The position numbers and the translations under genes are program-made. A DNA stretch of 64,000 bases, from the NCBI RefSeq assembly GCF_013761175.1, contig NZ_JACDUR010000004.1, forward strand, positions 868,001 to 932,000, read 5' to 3'. The stretch's first letter is position 1; every line of letters begins with the position of its first letter. The stretch comes from Nonomuraea soli. GTDB taxonomy: Bacteria > Actinomycetota > Actinomycetes > Streptosporangiales > Streptosporangiaceae. The notes below the pieces were generated by a model. The model ran no database searches, was not told the DNA's origin, and saw only the letters and a list, made by a program, of their open reading frames with translations. Of this stretch, positions 8,337 to 16,980 are shown one piece after another.

Positions 8337-9065
8337 ATGAGCCCGACACGGTTAGGCCAGGTGCGCTGGTGGGCGGCGCGGCTGCTCACCACCTCCGGGT
8401 TGCTGCTCATGGTGGGGGGAGCCGGGCTGGGCGTGGCCGGCCTCCAGCTGAGCCCGGAGATCGTGGGCATCGCCCCGCTCCCGGGCGTGGAGACCTTCGA
8501 GGTGGCCAGGCCGCTGCCGCTCGACGGGCCCGCGGGCGAGGGGATCGTGCTGCACGCCGAGTGCCTGAGCGGCTGCCCGGTCCTGCTGATCACGCGGCAG
8601 GGCGGCGAGTTCCACCTGGGGCCCGGCGTCTCGCTCGAAAGCACCACACTGTCGCCCGACGGCCGCCTGCTGGCGACCTCGCGTCCCGGCGGCGGTGTCC
8701 TGGTGCGCGAGCTGACCAGCGACAGGGACACGCTCGTGGTGCCGCCCAGGTCCGCGCCCGGCGGCTCGCGGCTGGTGCCGTGGGGGTGGACGGGCGACCT
8801 GCTGGTGATGCGGCACGTGCGGGCCGGACGCGACGGGTGGGCCACGGCCGGGCTCGACGGGAGCAGGACACACGACCTGAAGCCGACCGCGGCCGAGGTG
8901 GCGGGGATGCGCGCGACGGCGCTGACGCTCGACCTGGTCGCGTTGCGCGAGTCGGGCGACCGGCGGCACCTGCGGCTCTACGGGCCGGACGGGACTGTCC
9001 GGGCCGACCTGTACGTGGAGCGGCTGCGGTCGGTGATCTCGCCTGCGGGCCACACGGTCCGCTGA
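8337..9065 (+). CDS. single-pass membrane protein of unknown function
   Basis: A 242-residue protein starting MSPTRLGQVRWWAARLL, followed by one hydrophobic segment (about residues 14-37), then an exported domain with one CLSGC cysteine pair and a SPDGRLLATS motif of the beta-propeller type. It could be a short WD40/PD40-like propeller fragment anchored outside the membrane. It follows folD by 29 bases with a weak ribosome site (AGAGAG), so it may be read through from the folD transcript. No catalytic motif is visible. Function unknown. Confidence 0.6.
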   Translation: MSPTRLGQVRWWAARLLTTSGLLLMVGGAGLGVAGLQLSPEIVGIAPLPGVETFEVARPLPLDGPAGEGIVLHAECLSGCPVLLITRQGGEFHLGPGVSLESTTLSPDGRLLATSRPGGGVLVRELTSDRDTLVVPPRSAPGGSRLVPWGWTGDLLVMRHVRAGRDGWATAGLDGSRTHDLKPTAAEVAGMRATALTLDLVALRESGDRRHLRLYGPDGTVRADLYVERLRSVISPAGHTVR

Positions 9066-9076
9066 CCGCCGAGCGC

Positions 9077-9162
9077 GAGGTCGTCAGGCGGGTGTCGTTT
9101 AGCGCACGCCGTCGGGCCAGAGGTTGTCAGGCGGGTGTCGTCCAGCGCACGCCGTCGGGCCA
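9077..9162. repeat. 43-bp tandem duplication of the 3' end of the DUF2264 gene
   Basis: Two head-to-tail 43-bp units, 9077-9119 and 9120-9162, differing at 3 positions. The inner unit contains the true stop codon (9127-9129) and last residues of the DUF2264 gene; the outer unit is a slightly diverged copy lying in the space between convergent genes. Confidence 0.85.
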
Positions 9163-10830
9163 GGTGAGTGTCAGGCGCTCCGCGGCGTCGACGGCGGGCA
9201 GGGGCTCGTCGTGCTCGCCCAGGATCGCGGCCGACACCGCCCAGCCGTCCGCCGCCACCCCGCCGAGCACCGGCACCGCGGCGGGGGCGCCGAACGCCGT
9301 GCCCTCGGGCGCCCGCGCCACCGACGCCCGCGCGAAGCCGTACAGCCCGACCAGCCTCGACCTCGGGTGTCCCGGCGACCTCAGGGTGACGCTTGTGACG
9401 CTCAGCCCGTCGGCCTCGCCGTCGCCGGGGACGGCCCAGCCGGTCTGGGTGACGGCCGCGCCGGCGACCACGCGGTGGACGCGGATCTCGGTGGCGCCGC
9501 GCACCACGCTGAAGCTGGTCACCCCCTCCGAGGCCGAGCCCGCCCAGGCCAGCTCGCCCTCCTGGCCTGCGCCCAGCGGGACGATCTTCCCGCGCGCCAC
9601 ACCGGCGGCCGTGAAGTCGTTGTCCGCCACCCCGGTCGCCACCCCACTCGTCGGCCCGGTGCGGGTGGAGTAGGCGTACCGGTCGTAGAGCGGATCGCCG
9701 AGGTGGTGCTGGCTGCCGTGGTTGATCAGCCTGGCCACGTCGCCGGTGTTGTGCACGATCATCCCGGGCGCCGCCAGGGCTATCACCCCGGTCGGCCCGT
9801 GCTCCTCGCGCTCCGTCCACACGGGGTGCTCCGGCGGCAGCAGCAGCCCGACGAAGGCCTTCGACGCCCAGTACGGCGAGGCGTAGCCGGAGTACGGCTG
9901 CAGCGAGGGCTCGTGCGGCCCGTGGTAGCCGAGCGTGAGCAGCCCTTCGGGCGACAGGGCGCCCGCGTCGAGGAAGTACCGCAGCACCGACGAGGCGATG
10001 CCCCTGGTCTGGCCGGGCCGCAGGGGAGTGGCGCCGGCGAGTGCCCCGGCGAACAGCGACGACACCGATCCGAAGCGGTAGGTGAGCGAGCGCCCGTGGT
10101 AGAGCATGCCGCCGCCGTGGTCGAAGGTGAGGGCGTAGCCGCGCAGGAACTCGCGCAGCCGCGTGCCGTACACGCCCTGGTCGCGGCCCGACAGCAGGTG
10201 GTGGAGCACCGGGTACAGGTGCATGGCCCAGCCGTTGTAGTGGTCGAAGGAGCGGTTGGCGCCGTCGGAGTACCAGCCCTCGCCGACGTACCAGTCCTCG
10301 ATGCGCTGCAGTCCGCGCGGGTCGGCCGGGCGTCCGACGGCCGACAGGAAGCCGCCGACCATGACGGGGAAGAGCCACCAGTTGTTGTCGGCAGGCTCGT
10401 GGTCGAGGGCCCCCGACAACCAGGCGGCGACCGCGTCCTGGGTCGTGGCGGGCAGGGTGTCCCACAGCCGTTCGCGGGTCAGCCACAGGCACAGGGCGAT
10501 CGAGGCCGCCTCGACCATGGACTGGGCGCGGTCGGTGATCGGCTGCCAGACGCGCGGCCCGGCCTCCAGCCCGATCCGGTACGGCTCCAGCAGGTCGGCG
10601 GGCCCCCCGCCCGCCACCCGGAAGGCGGCGAGCAGGAAGGTGCGCGCGTACCCCTCCAGCCCGTCGCAGCGTGACCAGCTCTCGCGCCCCGGCAGGACGA
10701 TCTCGGCCCGGTCGGCGCTGCGGTACGGCTCGACGGCGGCGAGCAGGCCGTCGGCGACGGCCTCCCAGTGCGTCCGGGTCCATCCGGTGATCGGACTGAG
10801 CGATCGATCTTCCGGCGGGAGAACGAACAT
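9127..10830 (-). CDS. DUF2264 domain protein, probable carbohydrate-active enzyme
   Basis: A 567-residue cytoplasmic protein without signal peptide. The N-terminal two thirds fit DUF2264, with many aromatic residues of the alpha/alpha-barrel kind: WSRCDGLEGYART, DNNWWLFPVMVGGFL, YVGEGWYSDG and FDHYNGWAMH; the last third is beta-rich. The family is found in sugar-catabolism clusters and is thought to act on oligosaccharides; the reaction is not established here. Start 10830 has GGAGG seven bases upstream. Divergent from the DeoR/LacI hybrid regulator and next to a sugar-type ABC importer, so it likely processes the imported glycan. Its 3' end is tandemly duplicated. Confidence 0.8.
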   Translation of the reverse strand: MFVLPPEDRSLSPITGWTRTHWEAVADGLLAAVEPYRSADRAEIVLPGRESWSRCDGLEGYARTFLLAAFRVAGGGPADLLEPYRIGLEAGPRVWQPITDRAQSMVEAASIALCLWLTRERLWDTLPATTQDAVAAWLSGALDHEPADNNWWLFPVMVGGFLSAVGRPADPRGLQRIEDWYVGEGWYSDGANRSFDHYNGWAMHLYPVLHHLLSGRDQGVYGTRLREFLRGYALTFDHGGGMLYHGRSLTYRFGSVSSLFAGALAGATPLRPGQTRGIASSVLRYFLDAGALSPEGLLTLGYHGPHEPSLQPYSGYASPYWASKAFVGLLLPPEHPVWTEREEHGPTGVIALAAPGMIVHNTGDVARLINHGSQHHLGDPLYDRYAYSTRTGPTSGVATGVADNDFTAAGVARGKIVPLGAGQEGELAWAGSASEGVTSFSVVRGATEIRVHRVVAGAAVTQTGWAVPGDGEADGLSVTSVTLRSPGHPRSRLVGLYGFARASVARAPEGTAFGAPAAVPVLGGVAADGWAVSAAILGEHDEPLPAVDAAERLTLTWPDGVRWTTPA

Positions 10831-10872
10831 GCGGGGGCCTCCAGAGAACGCGGGTGGCCGAAAACGTATCAG

Positions 10873-10907
10873 AGCGATCGAACGAAAGAAACGTTCACAA
10901 ACGAAAG
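10873..10907. promoter_or_regulatory. candidate operator, direct CTTTCGTT repeats
   Basis: On the minus strand CTTTCGTT occurs twice, 19 bases apart (AACGAAAG at 10881-10888 and 10900-10907), beside CGATCGAA at 10875-10882. The same words recur upstream of the solute-binding protein gene. DeoR-family regulators often bind TTTCGTTT-like repeats. It lies in the divergent promoter of the DUF2264 and regulator genes. Confidence 0.5.
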
Positions 10908-10952
10908 CGACACTCGGTAGGATCGGTCTGTCGAGTCCTAAGGAGCCCCCCA

Positions 10953-11987
10953 GTGTTCGTCGAGCAACGCCATGAACTCATCCTCCGCGAGGTGCGCGAG
11001 CGCGGCTCCGTGCGCCTGGCCGAGCTGGCGGAGAGCCTGGGCGTGTCCATGGTCACGCTGCGCAGGGACGTCGAGCACCTGGCCGGGCGCGGCCTGGTGC
11101 ATCGGGTGCACGGCGGCATCACGCTGCCGGAGCCGGCCCAGGAGAGCACGCCGCGCGAGACGATGACGATCGGCATGCTGGTCCCCGCGGCGACCTACTA
11201 CTACCCGAACGTGATCAGGGGCGCCCGCGAGCGCGCCGCCGAGCTGGGCGCGCGCCTGGTGCTCGGGGTCTCGCGCTACGACGAGGCCGAGGAACGCATG
11301 CAGGTCAAGCAGCTGATCAACGGTGGGGTCGACGGCCTGCTGCTGACCCTCACCAGGCAGCCCGACGCGAGCCACGCCGAGTGGCTGTCCGGCATCGGCG
11401 TGCCCGCCGTCCTGGTGGAGCGCAAGGCGGAGCTGGGAGGCGCTGCCTCGCTGCTCGACGCGGTGGCCTCCGACCATCCCCACGGCGCCTTCCTGGGCGT
11501 GCGGCACCTGGCCGAGCTGGGGCATCGCCGCGTGGCCATGGTGACGCGGGTCAGCCCGACCGCGCCGCGCATCCGCGAGGGCTTCCTGGCGGCCGTGCGC
11601 GCCTTCGGCCTGGACGATCCGGGCGAGCTGGCCATCGACCAGGACGGTCCCACCGACGCGCAGGCCGGCGCGGTGGTCGAGGCGATCAGGGGCGGCGTCA
11701 CGGGGCTGCTGGTGCACAACGACGAGGACGCGTTGCTGCTGGTGCAGCACCTGAGGGTGGCCGGGGTGAGGCTGCCGGACGAGGTGTCGATCGTCGCCTA
11801 CGACGACGAGGTCGCGGCGCTCAGCGATCCGCCGCTCACCGCGGTCGCCCCGCCCAAGGCCGCCGTCGGCCGTCATGCCGTCGACCTGCTGGTTCGCCGG
11901 ATCCAGGAGGGCTCGAGCATGCCCGGTCAGCACCTAGCCTTGCTGCCGGAGCTTCGGGTTCGCGATTCTTCGATCGCTCACGAGTGA
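10953..11987 (+). CDS. DeoR-type HTH / LacI-type sensor hybrid regulator
   Basis: A 344-residue repressor. Residues 1-55 form a DeoR helix-turn-helix (RHELILREVRERG, ELAESLGVSMVTLRRDVEHL, GLVHRVHGGI). From about residue 70 a LacI/periplasmic-binding-like sugar sensor follows (TIGMLVPAATYYYPNVIRG, HLAELGHRRVAMV, VSIVAYDDEVAALSDPPLTAV). GTG 10953 is preceded by AAGGAG with seven bases spacing, which decides this start. It sits between the DUF2264 gene and the ABC importer and probably represses both until a sugar ligand binds. Confidence 0.88.
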   Translation: MFVEQRHELILREVRERGSVRLAELAESLGVSMVTLRRDVEHLAGRGLVHRVHGGITLPEPAQESTPRETMTIGMLVPAATYYYPNVIRGARERAAELGARLVLGVSRYDEAEERMQVKQLINGGVDGLLLTLTRQPDASHAEWLSGIGVPAVLVERKAELGGAASLLDAVASDHPHGAFLGVRHLAELGHRRVAMVTRVSPTAPRIREGFLAAVRAFGLDDPGELAIDQDGPTDAQAGAVVEAIRGGVTGLLVHNDEDALLLVQHLRVAGVRLPDEVSIVAYDDEVAALSDPPLTAVAPPKAAVGRHAVDLLVRRIQEGSSMPGQHLALLPELRVRDSSIAHE

Positions 11988-11991
11988 AATA

Positions 11992-12039
11992 CTTTCGTTA
12001 CTGATCGATCACTAGACATTCGATCGAAAATGAGCGAAT
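11992..12039. promoter_or_regulatory. candidate operator before the sugar ABC operon
   Basis: Contains CTTTCGTT (11992-11999), CGATCGAA (12021-12028) and the inverted pair ATTCG (12018-12022) / CGAAT (12035-12039), words shared with the site upstream of the regulator gene. The stretch is AT-rich for this genome and lies 40-85 bases before the binding protein ATG. Confidence 0.45.
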
Positions 12040-12077
12040 GATGTTCCATCGCGATTGATTCCCCCCAAGGAGCAACG

Positions 12078-13376
12078 ATGGGACGCACACTCGCCGTCGC
12101 CGCGGCGCTGGCCGGCATGTCTCTTCTCGCCGCTTGCGGAGGCGAGAGCGCCGCTCCCGCCGCCGCGCCGGCCGGACAGCCCGCCACGGTCACCTTCTGG
12201 GGCTGGGCCAAGGGCACCCAGCAGGTCGTCGACGCCTTCAACAAGTCGCACAAGGACATCCAGATCAAGTTCGAGGAGATCCCCTCGGGCAACGCGGGCG
12301 GCTACGCGAAGTTCGCCAACGCGGTCAAGGCCGGCAACGCGCCGGACGTGATGTCGATCGAGTACCCGCAGCTGCCCGACTTCGTCAACCAGGGCGCGCT
12401 GCAGGACATCACCGCCGAGATCGGCGACGTGAAGTCCAAGTACCCCGCCAACGTCTTCAGCCTGGTCGAACTGGGCGGCAAGGCCTGGTCGCTGCCGATG
12501 GACGCCGCCCCGCAGGTCTTCTTCTACCGCAAGGACCTGTTCGAGGCCAACAAGATCGACGTGCCCAAGACCTGGGACGACTTCCGCGCCGCCGCCGAGA
12601 AGGTCAAGAAGGCCGACGACAAGGCCCGCATCGCCACCTTCTTCCCCGACGACCCCAGCGTGCTCACCGCCCTGTCCTGGCAGGCCGGCGCCAAGTGGTT
12701 CGGCACCGAGGGCGACGCCTGGAAGGTCTCCATCAACGACGAGGCCACCAAGAAGGTCGCCGACTACTGGCAGGGCCTGGTCAAGGACGACCTCGTCAAG
12801 GTGCAGGCCTCCTTCTCCCAGGAGTGGAACGCCGCCTTCGAGGACAACTCGCTGTGGGGTTACGTCGGCGCCAACTGGGGCGCGGGCGTGATGAAGGGCA
12901 ACCACGCCGGACAGGCCGGCAAGTGGGCCATCGCACCGGCCCCGAACTGGGGCACCCCCGCCAGCGGCATGCTCGGCGGCACCACCTTCGGCGTCAGCGC
13001 CAACAGCAAGAACACCAAGGCCTCCGTCGAGGTCATCAAGTGGCTGACCGGCTCGGAGGAGGCCTGGACCTCCCGCCTGTCGTCGGGCACCTCCAGCGGC
13101 TTCCCCGCCATCCCCGACCTGGTGCCGGTCGCGCAGAAGTCCTTCGACGCCTCCTTCTACGGCGGGCAGGACATCTACGCGCTGTTCACCGAGGCCTACG
13201 GCAGCATCCAGCCCGGCTGGACCTGGGGCCCGAGCATGGTCCAGGTGCTGACCGCCTTCAAGGACTCGCTCGGCAAGGTCTCCACCGGCGGCACCACCAT
13301 CCCCGAGGTCCTGGAGAGCGTCCAGCAGGCCACCGTGGCCGAGATCAAGGGACGCGGCCTCAACGTCGCCGCCTGA
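12078..13376 (+). CDS. extracellular sugar-binding lipoprotein of an ABC importer
   Basis: A 432-residue family 1 solute-binding protein. It has a lipoprotein signal with lipobox LLAAC (Cys at about residue 20), then VTFWGWAKGTQQVVDAFNKSHKDI, the APDVMSIEY and FYRKDLFEANKI motifs typical of oligosaccharide-binding proteins, and many tryptophans. It is anchored outside the membrane and delivers sugar to the two permeases that follow. Start 12078 has AAGGAG upstream. No ATPase gene is in the operon, so a shared MsiK-like ATPase elsewhere probably powers uptake, as is usual in actinomycetes. Confidence 0.93.
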   Translation: MGRTLAVAAALAGMSLLAACGGESAAPAAAPAGQPATVTFWGWAKGTQQVVDAFNKSHKDIQIKFEEIPSGNAGGYAKFANAVKAGNAPDVMSIEYPQLPDFVNQGALQDITAEIGDVKSKYPANVFSLVELGGKAWSLPMDAAPQVFFYRKDLFEANKIDVPKTWDDFRAAAEKVKKADDKARIATFFPDDPSVLTALSWQAGAKWFGTEGDAWKVSINDEATKKVADYWQGLVKDDLVKVQASFSQEWNAAFEDNSLWGYVGANWGAGVMKGNHAGQAGKWAIAPAPNWGTPASGMLGGTTFGVSANSKNTKASVEVIKWLTGSEEAWTSRLSSGTSSGFPAIPDLVPVAQKSFDASFYGGQDIYALFTEAYGSIQPGWTWGPSMVQVLTAFKDSLGKVSTGGTTIPEVLESVQQATVAEIKGRGLNVAA

Positions 13377-13414
13377 CCTCTCGAACCCGCCAGTGCCAGC
13401 CCCTAAGGACATTC

Positions 13415-14350
13415 ATGGCCACCACCGTTGAGGCGCCGCCGCCCCCCACCCGGGCCAAGCCGCGGCCCTCGCCCCGCCGTACCGAGAACTGGCGCAGGCG
13501 GGGAGCGATCACGCTGTTCACCGCGCCGTTCTTCGTGCTGTTCGCCGGGGTCATCGTCGCTCCGCTGGGCTACGCGCTCTACCTGAGCCTGTTCAGCGAG
13601 AAGTCCTCCGGCCTGGGCTTCGGCGGCAAGGAGACGGTCTTCGTCGGGCTGTCGAACTACCTCGACACCCTGGCCGACCGGGCCTTCACCGACGGCTTTT
13701 TGGTGGTGGCCGGATACTGCCTGATCTACATCCCGCTGATGATCGGCGGGGCGCTGGCACTGGCGCTGCTGCTGGACTCGGGGCTGGCCAGGCTGAGCAA
13801 GTTCTTCCAACTGGCCCTGTTCATGCCGCACGTGGTGCCCGGGGTGATCGCCGGACTGATCTGGCTCTACCTCTACACCCCGGGCATCAGCCCGATCATC
13901 GACCTGCTGGGCGACGTCGACTTCCTGGGAGCGAGCAACGTGCTCGGCTCGGTGGTCAACATCGCCCTGTGGGAGTGGATCGGCTACAACATGATCATCT
14001 ACTTCGCGGCGCTGCAGGCCATCCCGCGCGAGGTGATCGAGGCGGCCACCATCGACGGCGCCGGAGCCCTCAGGACCGCGATCTCGGTGAAGCTGCCGCT
14101 CATCAGGGCCGCCGTCATCACGACCGTGCTGTTCACGATCATCGGCTCGCTGCAGCTGTTCACCGAGCCCATGGTGCTCGACAACCCCAGCGACGGCGTG
14201 GTCAGCACCTGGACGCCGAACATGTACGCCTACACCGAGGCCTTCGCCAAGAACGACTACGGCCAGGCCGCCGCGTCGAGCCTGATCCTCGCCGGACTGG
14301 CCGCCGCGCTGTCGTTCTTCGTCACGAGGTGGGGGAACAGGACGCGATGA
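13415..14350 (+). CDS. sugar ABC transporter permease, MalF/UgpA type
   Basis: A 311-residue membrane protein with six predicted transmembrane segments after a Pro/Arg-rich cytoplasmic N terminus, and the EAA loop EVIEAATIDGAGALRTAISVKLP that contacts the ATPase. Start ATG 13415, with AAGGA upstream. Its stop overlaps the next start (ATGA). It forms the channel with the following permease. Confidence 0.93.
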   Translation: MATTVEAPPPPTRAKPRPSPRRTENWRRRGAITLFTAPFFVLFAGVIVAPLGYALYLSLFSEKSSGLGFGGKETVFVGLSNYLDTLADRAFTDGFLVVAGYCLIYIPLMIGGALALALLLDSGLARLSKFFQLALFMPHVVPGVIAGLIWLYLYTPGISPIIDLLGDVDFLGASNVLGSVVNIALWEWIGYNMIIYFAALQAIPREVIEAATIDGAGALRTAISVKLPLIRAAVITTVLFTIIGSLQLFTEPMVLDNPSDGVVSTWTPNMYAYTEAFAKNDYGQAAASSLILAGLAAALSFFVTRWGNRTR

Positions 14351-15183
14351 ACCGCCTGATGTCCAGGGGCGCGGTCAACGCCCTGCTGATCCTCGCGGCC
14401 GCCTACACACTGCTGCCGCTGAGCTGGCTGCTGTTCTCCTCGACCAAGTCGCTGCCCGACCTCTACGCCACGAGCGGCTTCGCCTTCGGCGACCTCAACC
14501 TGGGCGCCAACCTCGCCAAGGTCGCGGGCGAGGGCGACGGGATCTTCTTCCGCTGGTACCTCAACAGCGTGCTGTACGCCGGAGTCGGCGGCGCGATCAG
14601 CGCCCTGGTCAGCGTGATGTGCGGCTACGCCTTCGACAAGTACGCCTGGCTGGGCAAGGAGAAGCTGTTCGGGCTGGTCCTGCTCGGCGTGCTCGTGCCC
14701 ACCACCGCCACCGCGCTGCCGTTGTACCTGCTCGCCTCCAAGGCCGGGCTGGTCAACACCTTCTGGGCGGTCTTCATCCCGGTGCTGGTCCACCCGTTCG
14801 GCGTCTACCTGGCCAGGGTGCTGTCGTCCGGCTACGTGCCGGGCGAGGTGCTGGAGGCCGCCCGCTCCGACGGCGCGGGCGAGGTGCGCACCTTCTTCTC
14901 GATCGCGCTGCCCATGCTCAAGCCGGCATTCGTGACCATCTTCCTGTTCCAGTTCACCGCCATCTGGAACAACTTCTTCCTGCCGCTGGTCATGCTGTCG
15001 GACCAGAAGCTCTTCCCGCTCAGCCTCGGCCTGTTCTCCTGGAACTCCCAGGCCTACGCCTTCCCGGAGTACCAGACCCTGACGATCACCGGGGCGCTGC
15101 TGTCGATCGTGCCGCTGCTGGTGGTCTTCGGCTTCCTGCAGCGTTTCTGGAAGGCCGGCATGACCGCGGGGAGCGTCAAGTGA
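14347..15183 (+). CDS. sugar ABC transporter permease, MalG/UgpE type
   Basis: A 278-residue permease with six predicted transmembrane segments and the EAA loop EVLEAARSDGAGEVRTFFSIALPMLKP. Characteristic MalG-type end (WNNFFLPLVML). Starts in the ATGA overlap and ends in a GTGA overlap with the dehydrogenase, so the importer and enzyme are one translational unit. Confidence 0.93.
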   Translation: MNRLMSRGAVNALLILAAAYTLLPLSWLLFSSTKSLPDLYATSGFAFGDLNLGANLAKVAGEGDGIFFRWYLNSVLYAGVGGAISALVSVMCGYAFDKYAWLGKEKLFGLVLLGVLVPTTATALPLYLLASKAGLVNTFWAVFIPVLVHPFGVYLARVLSSGYVPGEVLEAARSDGAGEVRTFFSIALPMLKPAFVTIFLFQFTAIWNNFFLPLVMLSDQKLFPLSLGLFSWNSQAYAFPEYQTLTITGALLSIVPLLVVFGFLQRFWKAGMTAGSVK

Positions 15184-16169
15184 CCATCGCACGACCCAGG
15201 ACGCTCGTCGCCATGAGCGCCGACGTCGCCGACCGCCTCCTCCAGGCCCCCGTCCGCAGCCGCCTGTCCACGGTCGCCGACGTCGATCCCGGTCTGGTGG
15301 TCACCGACTTCTCCCAGGTGGACCTGACCAAGGTCGAGGTGCTGTTCACCTCGTGGGGCTGCCCCGAGGTGACCGCCGAAGTGCTGGACCGCGCGCCCGC
15401 GCTCAGAGCCGTCGTGCACGCGGCCGGCTCGGTCAAGCACCACCTGACCGACGCGGTCTGGCAGCGCGGCATCGCCGTCTCCTCGGCCGCCGCCGCCAAC
15501 GCCGAACCGGTCGCCGAGTTCACCCTCGCCTCCATCCTGTTCGCCAACAAGCGCGTGATCGACATCGCCCGCGCCTACCGCGAAGAACGGCGGACCGGCG
15601 ACTGGGACCGGCTCTACCCCGGCTTCGGCAACTACCGCAAGACCGTCGGCGTCGTCGGCGCCTCCCGCATCGGCCGCCGCGTGATCGAACTGCTGCGCCC
15701 CTTCGACCTGGACGTGCTGGTCAGCGACCCGTACCTGCGCGACGACCTCGGAGTGCCCACGGTCGGCCTCGACGAGCTGGTCGAGCGCTCCGACGTGGTC
15801 TCGCTGCACGCGCCCGACCTGCCCGAGACCCGGCACCTCATCGACGTCCGACGGCTGGCCCGCATGCGCGACGGCGCCACGCTGATCAACACCGCCCGCG
15901 CCGCCCTGGTCGACCAGGACGCGCTCACCCGCGAGCTGCTCTCCGGGCGGCTGTACGCCGTGCTCGACCACACCGAGCCGGAGTTCCTGCCCGCGGGCTC
16001 GCCCCTCTACGACCTGCCCAACGTGCTGGTCACCCCGCACATCGCCGGCTCGCTCGGAGGCGAGCTGGCCAGGATGGCCGACCTGGCCGTGGACGAGCTG
16101 GCCCGCCACGCGCGCGGGCTGGCCTTCGAGTACGCGGTGGAGCCCGCCAGCCTGTCCCGCTCCGCCTGA
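15180..16169 (+). CDS. D-2-hydroxyacid dehydrogenase family protein
   Basis: A 329-residue NAD-dependent dehydrogenase. It shows the nucleotide-binding GVVGASRIGRRV, the substrate-site VVHAAGSVKHH, LINTARAALVDQDAL with the catalytic arginine in the usual NTARG-like place (here NTARA), a glutamate in DHTEPE, and the catalytic histidine in TPHIAGS. It would reduce a 2-keto acid or oxidise a 2-hydroxy acid derived from the imported sugar. GTG at 15180 overlaps the permease stop; an ATG at 15213 is an alternative. Confidence 0.88.
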   Translation: MTIARPRTLVAMSADVADRLLQAPVRSRLSTVADVDPGLVVTDFSQVDLTKVEVLFTSWGCPEVTAEVLDRAPALRAVVHAAGSVKHHLTDAVWQRGIAVSSAAAANAEPVAEFTLASILFANKRVIDIARAYREERRTGDWDRLYPGFGNYRKTVGVVGASRIGRRVIELLRPFDLDVLVSDPYLRDDLGVPTVGLDELVERSDVVSLHAPDLPETRHLIDVRRLARMRDGATLINTARAALVDQDALTRELLSGRLYAVLDHTEPEFLPAGSPLYDLPNVLVTPHIAGSLGGELARMADLAVDELARHARGLAFEYAVEPASLSRSA

Positions 16170-16224
16170 CCCCCATCGGCCCCTCGCCCTAGCAGAGGTA
16201 CGGCAGGCATACCCTTGAGTGACG

Positions 16225-16980
16225 ATGGGGGAGTGGTTTCAGCAGGGCATCATCGCGACGGGACGGCTGCCGCTGTTCTGCTTCTTCGCCGCGCTCATCA
16301 GCGCCTTCCTCTTCACCCGCGTCAACGTGCGCCTCATCCGTGCCAAGATCGGCTGGTTCCGCAACGTCAACGTCGGTGACATGCACATCCACCACGTCGT
16401 CTTCGGCGTGGTGCTCATGCTCGTCGGCGGCGTCACCGGGCTGATGGTCTCGGGCTCCCAAACCTGGTACGCCGTGGCCGCCACCGTCTTCGGCATCGGC
16501 GCCGCCCTCGTGCTCGACGAGTTCGCCCTGATCCTCCACCTGCACGACGTGTACTGGGAGGAGGAAGGGCGCACCTCGGTCGACGCGGTGTTCGTCGCCA
16601 TCGCCATCACCGGCCTGCTCCTGGTGGGCCTGCGGCCCCTCGTCATCGACTACGGCGGCTTCTTCGCCAGCGCCTGGTTCATGGTCGGCAACCTCTTACT
16701 GGCCATCATCACCCTGCTCAAGGGCAAGATCTGGACCGGCCTCGTGGGCCTGTTCGTCCCCCCGCTGCTCCTCGTTGGCGCCGTCCGCCTGGCCCGGCCC
16801 GGCTCGCCGTGGGCGCACTGGTTCTTCGCCGGGAGACGCCCGCGCAAGCTCGCCACCGCCATCCACCGCGAGGAGCGGTGGCGGCGGCCGGTGATCAGGG
16901 CCAAGATCGCCGTCCAGGAGTTCGTCTCGGGCCGCCACGACCTGCCGTCGACGCGCAAACGACGCGGGCCATCGGGATGA
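16225..16980 (+). CDS. conserved multi-pass membrane protein
   Basis: About 251 residues with roughly six hydrophobic segments. It has histidine and acidic residues within or next to membrane segments (GDMHIHHVVFGVVLM, DEFALILHLHDVYWEEEGR), which suggests metal or proton chemistry, and a basic C-terminal tail. Such proteins are widespread in actinobacteria and uncharacterised. GTG 16219 is an in-frame alternative start. Its stop overlaps the next ATG (ATGA), tying it to the following gene. Confidence 0.7.
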   Translation: MGEWFQQGIIATGRLPLFCFFAALISAFLFTRVNVRLIRAKIGWFRNVNVGDMHIHHVVFGVVLMLVGGVTGLMVSGSQTWYAVAATVFGIGAALVLDEFALILHLHDVYWEEEGRTSVDAVFVAIAITGLLLVGLRPLVIDYGGFFASAWFMVGNLLLAIITLLKGKIWTGLVGLFVPPLLLVGAVRLARPGSPWAHWFFAGRRPRKLATAIHREERWRRPVIRAKIAVQEFVSGRHDLPSTRKRRGPSG

